Source: Verrucomicrobiota bacterium (lineage in GTDB: Bacteria > Verrucomicrobiota > Kiritimatiellia > UBA8416 > JABMPJ01). Taken from it: 64,000 bases of DNA. The translations under genes were made by a program, and so were the position numbers. The number at the start of each line of letters is the position of its first letter. Position 1 is the first letter of the stretch. Below the pieces are notes generated by a model. It saw only the letters and a program-made list of their open reading frames with translations, did not search any database and was not told the DNA's origin. The stretch spans positions 25,865-89,864 of the forward strand of contig JABGQM010000011.1 of NCBI GenBank assembly GCA_018648805.1. The letters run 5' to 3'. This document shows positions 48,592 to 58,280 of the stretch, one piece after another.

Positions 48592-50757
48592 TCATGTCGT
48601 CGAAATCAGCAGCAATGCCCGGGTGGCCTGTATGGGCAGCTTCGCTGGTAGGCCGACCTTACTGATCTTGCCGGTGGATGGATCCAGAACGACCACACGC
48701 CCTGCGCCACCCTTCCGCGTAACCGTTGCCGTTATGGCCTTCTGCAGCCGGTTCACCAGCAGGTAGACCTGCTTGCCTCCCTGGTGGAACCGGCCGATCA
48801 CCAACTGATCCGTACCGGGGGTGAAGGATAGGTCGAACTGGCTGGAGAATGAAGCCGGGATGGCTTGCGCAAGCGTGGCTATCCGGGTGGGCTTTGCGTC
48901 TTTCAGCCACGCCTTGACCGGGGCGTCATGCTTCGCGTGTTCCGCACCACGCGGCACCACGTCCACCCACAGGATCTTGCCGCCCGTCTTTTGGAATCGC
49001 GCCAACTGTTTGGCCACCGCCAGCGGGATGAAGTCGAGCTGCGGGACTACCAGCGTGTGATACACCCCGAAACCAATCTGCATACGCCCCTGTGCGATAC
49101 GTGCCTGCGCCACCCCGTCCGGGTGCACAATCATGTATTCGATGTCGCCATTGAGCAGTGCCTTCTCTGTATGGTCCCACGCCTGCTGGCGCTTCTTGTG
49201 CTTAGCGTTGATCGTGGTCCAGCGCTCACTGGATGCCAGCAGATCGCCCTGAAACATCGCGATCGGATAGTAGAGCCCCACCCCGGCTTCGCGCCGCGCA
49301 CCGCGCAGTACCTGCGTGATGCGTCCGATGTATTCGTTAAGGAAGCGGTAGTCCTCCCTGGTGTATCCCTTGGCGCCCTTAGCGGGTGTGCGAGGCAGAT
49401 ATGACGTAAAGATGTTCACCCCGTGGAAGCTGGCCATATTCACTGAGTTCAACAGGAGCGGAAGCTCAGGGGAGAGCCTTCCCATACCGTAACCCCCGAT
49501 AATGGGATCGAGCAGCATCAACGTCGTGTCCCGCTGCTTCCACGCGGTAACGGAACTGAAGAAGCGGCTTTGCTGGTAACGGAAGTTCATGAACTGGTTG
49601 GGATTGGGAATCGGGATGTCCAGCGCCGGCACATCAAACTCGGAGACGAACTTCATCATGTCCCCGTAGCCCTGGACGTGCTGGGCGAGGTAGTCGTTGA
49701 GCAGGTAGTGTCCGCTCGACTTAACACCGCGCTTGTTGCACCACTGCTTGATCTGACGGGCAAAGCTGTCGGTAAACAGTTCCGCTACCGTCTGACGGTA
49801 GTGAATCCGCGCCCGGCGCGCCGTGTCATCCCTGCCCTCAAAGATATAGGGCAGAATAGTGGCCAGATCATAGCCGTGCATCCTCGAAAAGAGCGCCGGC
49901 AGATCCGCATTCCATGGCGCGCATGCATATGGAGATTTACCGGTCCAGGCGGTCTGCATGAGATTCGGCTCGTTGCAGTAGAAGCCCTGCACCTTCTTCG
50001 CCGGACTACTGATCTGCTTGAGGATCGGCTCATGCATATTGGCGATGAAGCGCGCCATGGCCTTACGATTCATCAGGTCGGGATAGCGGCCGGTATGACC
50101 GAACTGCTTCATGGTCGACTGGCCCTGCGTGTTTTTGCTGCGGGTATAGCGTGCAAAGACCCGCAATTCCCAGCCACCGCTTATCCCCTTGGCAGAAATG
50201 TTTCGCTTCTGAGCAGCAACACGTTTCCCGGCCCTCACGTCAATGCCGCTCCCGGTCACGGGATAGAGTGCCGCATAGATGATGTCATGCAAATCCTTGG
50301 GCAACACCCAGTCGACAGGCTCTGCGCCCGTTCCCTTGTGGCTGAGCATCACCAGTGAGCGCACCTCAAAGTCCGGGTTCTCGGCGACAACACGACCACC
50401 GGCCATGCCGCTGGGATAGCCCCAGTCATCCGCCAGCCAGACAGGACGTCCACTCTTTTTGGCAGCATCCACCAGCGGCCCGATACTCGATACACCCTTC
50501 GGGCCCTGCTTATAGAGATTCTTGTAGAAAAATCCCATATAGCCGCCAATACCCCATTGAGGATAGTCGCTGAGCGTGCCGCGGGTTAGCTGATACTGCA
50601 CGATCCGGTATTCGTTGGGCGGCGTCTGGAACGATGCCGCGGTAACGCCGGCGGGAAGATCATTCCCGGCCATAGACGTATGAGTGATCCCAGCCATGCC
50701 AAGGAGGAGAGCAGGAAGCAACATCCGCGCCCGAGAAGAGTGTTCCACATTAGCCAT
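48592..50757 (-). CDS. Exported GH106-like TIM-barrel glycosidase
   Basis: A 721-residue protein with a signal peptide (ARMLLPALLLGMAGITHTSM). The barrel carries LADDWGYPSGMAGGRVVAEN, similar to the DxGxPSGxAGG segment of GH106 rhamnosidases, then GFYCNEPNLM, HYLLNDYLAQHVQGYGDMM and LDPIIGGYGMGRLSPELPLL. A beta-sandwich with IGRFHQGGKQVYLLVNRLQ closes the chain. GH106 members release alpha-L-rhamnose, often from complex pectin or sulfated glycans. The protein is shorter than most (about 900-1100), so related unclassified barrel families are an alternative. GGGGA lies 7 bases before the ATG. It follows the acetylesterase gene by 63 bases within the operon, which fits rhamnosidase plus deacetylase teamwork. 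Confidence 0.6.
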   Translation of the reverse strand: MANVEHSSRARMLLPALLLGMAGITHTSMAGNDLPAGVTAASFQTPPNEYRIVQYQLTRGTLSDYPQWGIGGYMGFFYKNLYKQGPKGVSSIGPLVDAAKKSGRPVWLADDWGYPSGMAGGRVVAENPDFEVRSLVMLSHKGTGAEPVDWVLPKDLHDIIYAALYPVTGSGIDVRAGKRVAAQKRNISAKGISGGWELRVFARYTRSKNTQGQSTMKQFGHTGRYPDLMNRKAMARFIANMHEPILKQISSPAKKVQGFYCNEPNLMQTAWTGKSPYACAPWNADLPALFSRMHGYDLATILPYIFEGRDDTARRARIHYRQTVAELFTDSFARQIKQWCNKRGVKSSGHYLLNDYLAQHVQGYGDMMKFVSEFDVPALDIPIPNPNQFMNFRYQQSRFFSSVTAWKQRDTTLMLLDPIIGGYGMGRLSPELPLLLNSVNMASFHGVNIFTSYLPRTPAKGAKGYTREDYRFLNEYIGRITQVLRGARREAGVGLYYPIAMFQGDLLASSERWTTINAKHKKRQQAWDHTEKALLNGDIEYMIVHPDGVAQARIAQGRMQIGFGVYHTLVVPQLDFIPLAVAKQLARFQKTGGKILWVDVVPRGAEHAKHDAPVKAWLKDAKPTRIATLAQAIPASFSSQFDLSFTPGTDQLVIGRFHQGGKQVYLLVNRLQKAITATVTRKGGAGRVVVLDPSTGKISKVGLPAKLPIQATRALLLISTT

Positions 50758-50820
50758 AGCGTCATCCCCACTACAGACGGGATCATGCCCTCACGCAGTC
50801 ATCCCATCAAGGGCCTTTCC

Positions 50821-52278
50821 CTACTGCTCTCCCCACAGCGGCGTGGTCGCGAATGGGGATGCGGGTAGGCCGGCGGCGTTGTAGAGGTAGACGCCGAGCG
50901 GGCGGTTGGTGGTGGCGTAGCGCACGGCCTTCGGCTTGCTGACCTTTGCACTTGAGACGAGCAGATCATTGCCGTCGATGGTGGCCGTTGCCCAGTGCCA
51001 GGTTCCGTCCTGGCCCTGGATGGAGAGCCAGGGCAGATCGGCGTCCGGGGTGGGTTCAGGCTTGTGGTAGGGCGTGCGGGTTGCCTTCATCAGACCCTCC
51101 GCGTAGTCGAACTGAATACGAATCTGTCGGCCTTCAATCTTGCAGCCCTTGTAGAGCGGACCACTAGGGACCACGTCGGCGCGCTTGTAGTCGCGCTGCA
51201 GCGCCCACTGCGCCAGTCGGACACCCATCTCCTTACGGTTGGGCGGATGCTCCTTGAGCGCCCCGTTGTCGATCGCCGTCGCCATGCCGGTGTTGACAGT
51301 GGACATCACGCGACGCTGGGCATCGCGAATACGCGCGCGTCCATCGCCCATAACCGGCGAGTTTGTCGGCGAGCTACCGATGGCAGCAATCTGGACGTAG
51401 TAGAAGGGAAAATCGCCGAGCTCCCAGGAGCGACGCCAGTCCTTGATCATCCATGACAGCTTTTGCTGATACTCCACACCTTCGCTGGCGTTCGCCTCAC
51501 CTTGATACCAGAGCGTCCCGCGAATGCCGTAGCCCACCATGGGCGCAACGAGTCTGGCGTAGTTACCACCGTAGCTGCGTGGCCGACTGTTGGCCGGCAG
51601 CTGCAGCTCCACATCGGGTGCCGCGCGCATCCACGCTTCAATGGGCGATCCGCCCGTGCTGGCATTGAGCAGGCCGATGGGAACCTGAAGCTCGCGATGA
51701 ATCTCGCGGGCAAAGCAGAACCCGAGGCGGGTGAAGTGATTGACGCTGCCCTTTGTTGCGGTCGCCCATGAACCGTCGCCAACGGTGTGGCGGATGGCTG
51801 GCAGATGGCTGCGCAGCAGGTTATCGCTACGATCCTCGACTGGATGGTGGCGCACCTTCCCCGCCATATTCGACTGCCCCGAGCAGAACCAGACCTCCCC
51901 CACTAGAATGCCCGAGAAGGTGACGGTGCTAGAACCCTTCGCATGCGTAGCCGACACCGTCAGCGTGCTGCCAACAGGCGCCTCTGCCAACGAAGCAAGC
52001 TCATCAGCCACCAAAGGAGCAAGCAGGACCTTCCAGTGCCCTTCGTCATCAGCCACACCGGTAACGCTCTGCTCCCCAATTCTGACCGTAACCACTGCAC
52101 CCGGCTCCGCAGTCCCCCAGACAGGAAGTTCAATGCCCTGCTGAAGAACAGCGCCATCACCAAAGACCGGTGCGCATGTCAGCGGCAGTGACTCTGCGTG
52201 CGCCGCAGCGCAGAGCAGACCTGCCAGCAGAAGCGCGATCCCAACCTGTGAAAACCGATGTCTATTGTATGCGCGCAT
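50821..52278 (-). CDS. Sialate O-acetylesterase-type (SGNH) carbohydrate esterase
   Basis: A 485-residue esterase expected to remove acetyl groups from sugars. ATG 52278 was chosen because GGAGAG lies 7 bases upstream; the signal peptide (FSQVGIALLLAGLLCAAAHA) then fits well. The start VFGDGAVLQQGIELPVWGTA and the central motifs VGEVWFCSGQSNMAG (nucleophile Ser), TLWYQGEANA and EHPPNRKEMGVRLA (catalytic His) are the standard SASA-domain set. The name covers a broad family; in polysaccharide loci such enzymes usually deacetylate the polymer rather than sialic acid. The upstream mannosidase gene ends 26 bases before it, so the two are co-transcribed. Confidence 0.93.
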   Translation of the reverse strand: MRAYNRHRFSQVGIALLLAGLLCAAAHAESLPLTCAPVFGDGAVLQQGIELPVWGTAEPGAVVTVRIGEQSVTGVADDEGHWKVLLAPLVADELASLAEAPVGSTLTVSATHAKGSSTVTFSGILVGEVWFCSGQSNMAGKVRHHPVEDRSDNLLRSHLPAIRHTVGDGSWATATKGSVNHFTRLGFCFAREIHRELQVPIGLLNASTGGSPIEAWMRAAPDVELQLPANSRPRSYGGNYARLVAPMVGYGIRGTLWYQGEANASEGVEYQQKLSWMIKDWRRSWELGDFPFYYVQIAAIGSSPTNSPVMGDGRARIRDAQRRVMSTVNTGMATAIDNGALKEHPPNRKEMGVRLAQWALQRDYKRADVVPSGPLYKGCKIEGRQIRIQFDYAEGLMKATRTPYHKPEPTPDADLPWLSIQGQDGTWHWATATIDGNDLLVSSAKVSKPKAVRYATTNRPLGVYLYNAAGLPASPFATTPLWGEQ

Positions 52279-52304
52279 AGCGTGACTCTCCATCCATACC
52301 CCCC

Positions 52305-54830
52305 TTACCCATTGCGATAGGTATCCACCAGGCTGTTGACCTTGAGGCGATGGCGGAACGCTTTGACGGTCAGTGCCTCGGCGGGCTTGACGTTGATCGT
52401 CAGTGGCGCGCCGGGACGCAGATGGAAGAAGTTGTCGGAACAGGAGGCATCGACCTCATCCAACTCGAACCAAGTCCACAGTGCCGGATGCTTCGCACAG
52501 ACCTTGACATCGAAGGTGCCGTCTTTCTGCTTGGCCACCGTCGTCTTGATGCCCGGCTCATGACTGAGATCCAGGTGCTTGGGGCGCGGCGAGTGGATAC
52601 GGGGGCGCTTGATCGGGCATGCAAAGAAAGCCAGGTTTCGGGATACCGTCTCGCCCTCCGATACCAGTTCCAGCCACACCATCAAACCGCGCTTCTCATG
52701 CTGATCGGCCAGACGCTTCAGGCGCAGCGTCGCCACCTTGCGGGAGGTGTGTGCCGCCGCACGAACCCGCTTGCCGCCCTCCAGCAGCTCCTTGCCATCT
52801 ATATCCGTTACGGTCCATTTGACATCGACCGACGCCTGCTTCATCAGGTCGCTGGTGACATGCACCTCGACTGTGCCCGCGCCTGGCTCCTCCACCCCAC
52901 TGACCATCAGCGGCGCAAAGAAGTTCTTGGCCATATAGTGCAGCGCCTTCCAGCGACCGTGGTAGTCGATGGAACTCCAGCTCGCCACCGGCCAGCAGTC
53001 GTTGAGCTGCCAGTAGAGCGTCCCCATCCCGCGCGGCATCATGCGACGCCAGTGCTCACAGGCATACTTGATGGACATGCCCTGCAGAATCTGGGTCAGC
53101 CAGAGGGTGTTCTCGAAGCTGTTGGGCGCCTGGAACCACCCCAATAGGTAATCCATGATGCGACCGTTACCGTGCGAGCGCTGATGCTGCTCCATCACGT
53201 AGGAGGTGATATTACGGTCCTTCTCGTCCGTGTAGCCATAGACCGTCTTCGGCTCGGGCAGCGACTGGAAGCCAAACTCGCTGTTGAAGCGGTGCTCGCA
53301 GGTGCGGTACCACTCGAACGGCTTGCCGCCATGCCACACCTCCCACAGATGGGCATCGCCACAGGTGGGATCGTTCCAGTTCTGCCGGTCGCCGTGCGGC
53401 GTGTGCGGGCTGCTGGGCCAATAGTCGATCTCGGGATGAAGGTCGGCCACGATGTCATTCAGCATCACGTCAAATACTTTGGAGTAGTCCTTCCATGCCA
53501 TCTGTGACGGGTTCTTAACCTTGGGTTGCACCGCCCCCTGCTCCTGCTCGTTGTTGCCGCACCAAAGCGCGATACAGGCGTGGTGCCGCAGGCGCTTCAC
53601 CTGGTCAATGGCCTCGGCCTTGATGTTCTTTCTGAATTCAGCGTTCTCCACGGGATAGTGGCTGCCATGACCAAACATGAAGTCATGCCATATGCAGATG
53701 CCCAGCTCATCGCAGGCTTCGTAGAATGAGTCATCCTCATAGATGCCGCCGCCCCAGATGCGCAGCATGTTCATGTTGGCCGCAGCCGTGTCCTCAATCA
53801 GCGTGCGATAGCGCTCCGGCGTCATCCGTGCCTGGATGGCATCAGCCGGAATCCAGTTGGCGCCCTTGGCAAAGAACGGCGTACCGTTGACCACGAACTG
53901 AAAAGACTCACCCCACTGGTCAGCGTGTCGATCCAGACGCATCGTGCGCAGGCCGATGCGCCTCGTTGACGCGTCAAGGATCACGCCCTCCTGGTCCAGA
54001 ATCTCAACGGTAACCTCGTAGAGCGGCTGCTCACCCAGGTTGTTGGGCCACCAGAGTTGCGGCTTCGAGATGGTCAGGTCCAGGGACGCCCCCTTGCCTT
54101 TGAAGGTCTGCTCCGCCTGCGCCACCGTGTTTCCGTCCAGCTGAGCGGATACGCGTGTCGTCAGGGGGGCGCGTCCGGTTTTCTCTGCCTCCGTGGAAAC
54201 CGTCAGCGTGACCTGCCCGTTGCGCTGGTGCTCTTGAGCAATGTGGAAGTCGCTGATTCTGGCCGTATCGAAAGCAACAATATCGATATCGCGCCAGATA
54301 CCGCAGGTGGCGGCCTTGATTCCCCAGTCCCAGCCAAAGTTACACTGCTCCTTGCGGATCCAGCTGGCCATGGTCTGATAGATCTTGTCGCACTTGTAGG
54401 GCTCACCCCTGTGTGCCTTCTGCTTCCTGTTGCAGTACTTCACCGGGGAGGCAAAGGTCACCTCCATGGTGTTCCGGCCAACCTTGAGCTGCTCCTTCAC
54501 ATCACATTCGTAGAGCCGGAACATGTTGTCGGTCTGTGCCACAACGGACCCGTTGACCATCACCGTCGCTACCGTATCGAGCCCACCGCAGCGCAGCATC
54601 ACCCGCTCGTGCTGCAACAACTCCGCCGGCACCTCGAAGCTACGCTGAAACGCCCAGTCGCTGTCACCAATCCAGAGCAGGTGTTCTTCGTTGTCGCGGT
54701 AGAAGGGATCGGGAATCGTACCGTCACTGAGCAGATCCTGATAGATGTCCCCCGGGACAGTCGCCGCCCCCTGCTCGTCTCCCTTGATTCGCCGATACTC
54801 CCACGCCCCGTTCAAACTCATAGTCTGCAT
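52305..54830 (-). CDS. GH2 beta-mannosidase
   Basis: An 841-residue retaining glycosidase. ATG 54830 was chosen because GGAG lies 8 bases upstream and the family start [12 protein letters not shown] aligns there; the longer frame upstream has no support. Mannosidase marks are [74 protein letters not shown] and [20 protein letters not shown]. The acid/base is Glu428 in [10 protein letters not shown] and the nucleophile Glu518 in [30 protein letters not shown] completes the active site. It removes terminal beta-mannose. No signal peptide, so probably cytoplasmic. It lies second in the operon after the URO-D gene. Confidence 0.95.
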   Translation of the reverse strand: MQTMSLNGAWEYRRIKGDEQGAATVPGDIYQDLLSDGTIPDPFYRDNEEHLLWIGDSDWAFQRSFEVPAELLQHERVMLRCGGLDTVATVMVNGSVVAQTDNMFRLYECDVKEQLKVGRNTMEVTFASPVKYCNRKQKAHRGEPYKCDKIYQTMASWIRKEQCNFGWDWGIKAATCGIWRDIDIVAFDTARISDFHIAQEHQRNGQVTLTVSTEAEKTGRAPLTTRVSAQLDGNTVAQAEQTFKGKGASLDLTISKPQLWWPNNLGEQPLYEVTVEILDQEGVILDASTRRIGLRTMRLDRHADQWGESFQFVVNGTPFFAKGANWIPADAIQARMTPERYRTLIEDTAAANMNMLRIWGGGIYEDDSFYEACDELGICIWHDFMFGHGSHYPVENAEFRKNIKAEAIDQVKRLRHHACIALWCGNNEQEQGAVQPKVKNPSQMAWKDYSKVFDVMLNDIVADLHPEIDYWPSSPHTPHGDRQNWNDPTCGDAHLWEVWHGGKPFEWYRTCEHRFNSEFGFQSLPEPKTVYGYTDEKDRNITSYVMEQHQRSHGNGRIMDYLLGWFQAPNSFENTLWLTQILQGMSIKYACEHWRRMMPRGMGTLYWQLNDCWPVASWSSIDYHGRWKALHYMAKNFFAPLMVSGVEEPGAGTVEVHVTSDLMKQASVDVKWTVTDIDGKELLEGGKRVRAAAHTSRKVATLRLKRLADQHEKRGLMVWLELVSEGETVSRNLAFFACPIKRPRIHSPRPKHLDLSHEPGIKTTVAKQKDGTFDVKVCAKHPALWTWFELDEVDASCSDNFFHLRPGAPLTINVKPAEALTVKAFRHRLKVNSLVDTYRNG

Positions 54831-54998
54831 AGCACTCACTCCATTGCGATTAGATGTGAGTGACATGATGCAGACCATTGCCTCGTGGTCACGCCAATTC
54901 TGCGCCCAGACCGCCTGTATTTGTGCCATGGGGGATCTCTGAACAGACAAGGACTGCACGATCTGTCATTGGGAGCGACTCGATATACCTCCTGCAAC

Positions 54999-56168
54999 TC
55001 AGAGGCTCGCGCGCATCTTCTCACAGTAGTACTTGACGTTGTCCCACTCGGCTCCCGGGGGAATTCGGTGATCGGGACAGGGAATATAGCCGCCGAGGGC
55101 AACCAGCTCGGCCAGTCGTTCGACCTCAGCATCCACCGCAGCCCGGTCCAGGGCGAAGACATTCTTGTTCATGCCACCCACACCGCGCAGCTCCTTGCCA
55201 TACTGCTCGCGCCAAGGCGCGATGCTGGCGTTCCAGGTGCCGACCTCGATCGGGAACATGGTATTGACCCCGTTGTTGAGCCAGGTGGGGATCAGCGCAT
55301 CGATCAACCCATCGCAGTCCAGTGAGATGATATCGATACCGTGCTGCTTGACCAGGTCCGTGATCCGCTTGTAGTGGGGACCCACCAGCTCGTCGAAGAC
55401 ACTCGGGATCACCAGCGGCCCGTTCTTGAAACAGATGTCCTCCCAGAAGTGGGCAAAGTCGAAGGTGGCACCGGTCTCGAGCGCGAACTTGACGTTCTGG
55501 TAGCAGACGTCGGCATTGGTATTGATGATCTCCTCGTAAAGCTCCATATCGTCGCAGTAGATGTAGCTGCTGCCTTCCACGCCGACGATGTTGCGGATAT
55601 TGCCGAAGAGGCTACCGCAGTGAAGTCCGTACATGTAGTCGCGCTCGTCCTTCTGCAGGAACTCGAGTCCCCCTTCGGTGAATGGCACCACCTTGTCATT
55701 CACCAGCACGCGTCCACCGGTGACGCGTTCCTCACACCACTCGTAGCGGAACTTGTACTGTTCGTCCCAGCTCTTCCGGTCGGTCAGCGTGTGGCTGATC
55801 TCGGCGGGAATGCTACCCGCGCCAGGCTTCTGGCAGAGCACCACCCCGTCACCATTCATGATGTGCTGCGTGCCGTCATCCAGGGTGCGAATCACCTTAC
55901 GCTCGAATCCCGGCTTCAGGCCTGCATGGGTACCGAACATGCACTGCCAGTTGAAATCCCAGCCCAGCATCTCATTGAGCTCGTAGTCGGCAGGATTACC
56001 GTCGCCATGCGCCTTGACCATCGCCTCGCTGATGTGACCCTCGGCCGCCCACTTCTGCAGCGTCTCACGCCAGTATCCGAAATGAACCAGCGGCAGCCGG
56101 TCATATTCCTCGTACCTCAATACAGCCTTGGCTCGTTCCCTGTTTGTCATTGCAGTCACATCACTCAT
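54999..56168 (-). CDS. URO-D-superfamily protein heading the long operon
   Basis: A 389-residue protein of the uroporphyrinogen decarboxylase superfamily. The start MTNRERAKAVLRYEEYDRLP followed by LVHFGYWRETL is typical of the large uncharacterised branch found in many copies in PVC bacteria. Other segments are FDFAHFWEDICFKNGPLVIP, IDIISLDCDGLIDALIPTWL, MFPIEVGTWNASI and YIPCPDHRIPPGAEWDNVKY, whose Cys-Pro-Asp-His is where methyltransferases place the third zinc ligand. AAGGAG lies 6 bases before ATG 56168. No corrinoid gene is adjacent; it could work with the corrinoid protein encoded at 15056. It is probably the first gene of the operon that continues to 41986. Methyl transfer is inference. 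Confidence 0.8.
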   Translation of the reverse strand: MSDVTAMTNRERAKAVLRYEEYDRLPLVHFGYWRETLQKWAAEGHISEAMVKAHGDGNPADYELNEMLGWDFNWQCMFGTHAGLKPGFERKVIRTLDDGTQHIMNGDGVVLCQKPGAGSIPAEISHTLTDRKSWDEQYKFRYEWCEERVTGGRVLVNDKVVPFTEGGLEFLQKDERDYMYGLHCGSLFGNIRNIVGVEGSSYIYCDDMELYEEIINTNADVCYQNVKFALETGATFDFAHFWEDICFKNGPLVIPSVFDELVGPHYKRITDLVKQHGIDIISLDCDGLIDALIPTWLNNGVNTMFPIEVGTWNASIAPWREQYGKELRGVGGMNKNVFALDRAAVDAEVERLAELVALGGYIPCPDHRIPPGAEWDNVKYYCEKMRASL

Positions 56169-56215
56169 ACCGCGCTCCTTAGATTTACCGGATCAGACAT
56201 AGTAATAGATTCTGT

Positions 56216-56330
56216 TGAAAGACCCCTGGGAGCACGCTGAAGCGTGGACTACCTACGGCCAGCTCCCCGGGATTCCGCCGTATGTAGTGCAGGCTTTAGC
56301 CCGGCTTCCTCGCGCGCAAGGGGTCTTTCA
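56216..56330. repeat. REP/BIME-like inverted repeat, copy 4 (divergent variant)
   Basis: The outer ends TGAAAGACCCC (56216-56226) and GGGGTCTTTCA (56320-56330) are perfect reverse complements. Inside them lie GCTGAAGCGTGGACTACCTAC and the opposite arm GTATGTAGTGCAGGCTTTAG, which meet near GGC/GCC. The core (TGAAGC or TAAAGC, then ACTACxTAC) resembles the other copies but the palindrome differs, so this is a related subfamily. It lies in the 240-base gap between divergent URO-D and araC genes. Confidence 0.75.
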
Positions 56331-56405
56331 TGAGGAATCAATAATAATGATCTGACCACCCGATGAAAGGCTTTGTTTAGCCTACATTGCGCACTATAGT
56401 AGCAC

Positions 56406-56423
56406 CATATGCACAATAATAAG
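56406..56423. promoter_or_regulatory. 18-base motif at the araC start shared with the PhyH promoter
   Basis: CATATGCACAATAATAAG spans the araC start codon (ATG 56409). A copy with two changes, TATATGCATAATAATAAG, lies at 58042-58059 upstream of the PhyH gene. Agreement of 16 of 18 bases at both ends of an araC-PhyH pair suggests a shared regulator site, perhaps for AraC itself. Chance AT-rich similarity is not excluded. Confidence 0.4.
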
Positions 56424-57230
56424 ATATTGCCGGTTGACCAGTGGGCGCCCCGGGTCCGTATTGCCAACCATCATCGCTATACGCGCGCGGGTCGCTGGGA
56501 GCGCGTAAACCCCGATCCGCAGCTTATCCTCTGTATCAACGGAGCCGTTGAGTTTGGCTACCTCGACCAGCCAGCCCCCGCCCTGCTGACTGTCGAAGCC
56601 GGCGAGGTCCTCTTCATCGCGCCGGAACGCAAGCACACGATCCAGGCCTTGCGGGATGACACCGTCATCAGCGGCATTCATTTTGAGCCACTGGCCGACC
56701 GGCTGTTTCGGGATGTTCAGGTGCAGCTGGACCCGACTCCCAGCACGTGCACACGGCCCGGACCCGAGTTGCCGTTCATCCAGGCCTGTTTCATCGAGCT
56801 CGCCGCGCTCTACGAGGGCCACCGGACCTACCGGGATGCAGCGATGCGCAGTCTCTGCCACCATATCCTGCTGCGCCTGGCGTCGCTCTGGCGTTCGGGC
56901 GAGGGAGATGCCGCGGCCGGTCCGCGCGTGGAGCAGATGCTGAGCTATATTCGTGAGCACTACCGCGCGCCCATCAATCGTCAGACGCTAGGTAAGCACT
57001 TTGGAATGACGCCCGAGCACGTCAACTATCTCTTCAAGAAGGAGCTCGGAACAACGCCCACGACAGTGATCAATCGTGAACGCTGCATCCGAGCCTATGC
57101 ACTCTTGAGCCGCCATGGCCGGAGCGTAAAGGAGACAGCCTACGAAGTCGGCTTCAATGATCCCGCCTACTTCAGCCGCGTCTTCCGGCGACTGATGCAT
57201 CAGCCCCCGCATGACGTCAAACCGTCGTAG
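56409..57230 (+). CDS. AraC-family transcriptional regulator
   Basis: A 273-residue regulator with a cupin-like N-terminal sensing domain (NPDPQLILCINGAVEFGYL, VEAGEVLFIAPERKHTIQAL) and a C-terminal AraC domain with two helix-turn-helix units (NRQTLGKHFGMTPEHVNYLF and SVKETAYEVGFNDPAYFSRV, ending FRRLMHQPPHD). It lies divergent from the operon that starts at 56168 and convergent, with a 2-base gap, to the PhyH gene, so it is the obvious candidate regulator of both. No clear Shine-Dalgarno sequence precedes ATG 56409; the start overlaps an 18-base motif shared with the PhyH upstream region. Confidence 0.92.
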   Translation: MHNNKILPVDQWAPRVRIANHHRYTRAGRWERVNPDPQLILCINGAVEFGYLDQPAPALLTVEAGEVLFIAPERKHTIQALRDDTVISGIHFEPLADRLFRDVQVQLDPTPSTCTRPGPELPFIQACFIELAALYEGHRTYRDAAMRSLCHHILLRLASLWRSGEGDAAAGPRVEQMLSYIREHYRAPINRQTLGKHFGMTPEHVNYLFKKELGTTPTTVINRERCIRAYALLSRHGRSVKETAYEVGFNDPAYFSRVFRRLMHQPPHDVKPS

Positions 57231-57232
57231 GC

Positions 57233-58018
57233 TCAGGGAAAGACCAGCGGGAAGTGCTTGCCGACCAGCTTCTCTCCGTCTCCAACTTCCGACAGTGAGC
57301 TGCAGATGTGCTGCGCACCCGCCACGAAGCGCGTCTTCTCGTTCATGTAGTGGAAGGCAATCGCCCTGCGCGACCGGCCACTCGTGTTGGCATGCGAGCC
57401 GTGCCAGGTCAAGGCATGATGGAAATGCACCTCGCCCTTCTTGACCGGACAGGGGACGACCTCAAGCCGCTTGCCATCAAGTGTCTCGGGCATCGACTCG
57501 AAATCGTTCAGCGCGTGGAGAAAATCGATCTGTTTGCCCCACTTGTGCGATCCCGGCACCATGCTCATGCACCCGTTGTCCATGTCGACTTCGTCCAGCG
57601 CCACCCAGGCCGTGACCTGTTCAGGTGCCGACAGTGACGGCCAATAGGGCCAGTCCTGGTGCCACATGTTCACGCCTCCGTTTCCGGATGGCTTATACTG
57701 AATCTGATCGTGCCAGATCCGGACCTCCTGCGAGCCCATCAGCTCCCGCGCCACCTTGCCCAGATCCTGGCGCATCATAACGTCGCGAAACGGATCGCTG
57801 CCCATCCAGATGTTCACGATCTGGATGATCGGCGTTTCACTACTCTTAAGGTTGGCAACATTCAAGGCGCCACTCTTACCGCTTCTTCTGTCCTCCTCGA
57901 TCACCCGTTCCAGCTCACCGCGCAGCGACTCGACTTCCGCGTCGGTGAGAAGTTGCCCCCCATTGACGAAACCATCGCGCTCGAAGCGATCAACCTGATC
58001 AGTCGTTAGTTCAAACAT
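57233..58018 (-). CDS. PhyH-type Fe(II)/2-oxoglutarate dioxygenase
   Basis: A 261-residue protein of the phytanoyl-CoA dioxygenase family, whose members are non-haem iron oxygenases. The start LTTDQVDRFERDGFVNGGQL is typical. The iron-binding facial triad is visible: MWHQDW (His-x-Asp) in the middle and the distal histidine in TWHGSHAN, followed by the 2-oxoglutarate-binding Arg in SRRAIAFHY. AAAGGAG precedes two ATG codons; the second (58018) has the better spacing of 7. The substrate is unknown; sugars, lipids or alkaloid-like compounds are all hydroxylated by this family. The 260-base gap upstream contains the shared 18-base motif and a GC-rich hairpin (CACCCCACCTGCCGGGGTG near 58150) but no supported gene. 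Confidence 0.9.
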   Translation of the reverse strand: MFELTTDQVDRFERDGFVNGGQLLTDAEVESLRGELERVIEEDRRSGKSGALNVANLKSSETPIIQIVNIWMGSDPFRDVMMRQDLGKVARELMGSQEVRIWHDQIQYKPSGNGGVNMWHQDWPYWPSLSAPEQVTAWVALDEVDMDNGCMSMVPGSHKWGKQIDFLHALNDFESMPETLDGKRLEVVPCPVKKGEVHFHHALTWHGSHANTSGRSRRAIAFHYMNEKTRFVAGAQHICSSLSEVGDGEKLVGKHFPLVFP

Positions 58019-58280
58019 CATGCATCTCCTTTATTCGGGTTTATATGCATAATAATAAGGCTTCACTAACCCAACACGAAAGCCTATTCAAACCGAATAT
58101 AGCGACTTAAGCAGCATTACATGGATTACAATAAGATCCCGAGAGGTGAACACCCCACCTGCCGGGGTGGAGATTTATCACCGGTCGAGGGGGCCTCGGT
58201 TTGTGGGTTTCAGGCGCCGGATGTCGATACGCTGACCGTCTTACCGTCAACGTCGTCTCGTTTATCATTCATTCCCTCGA

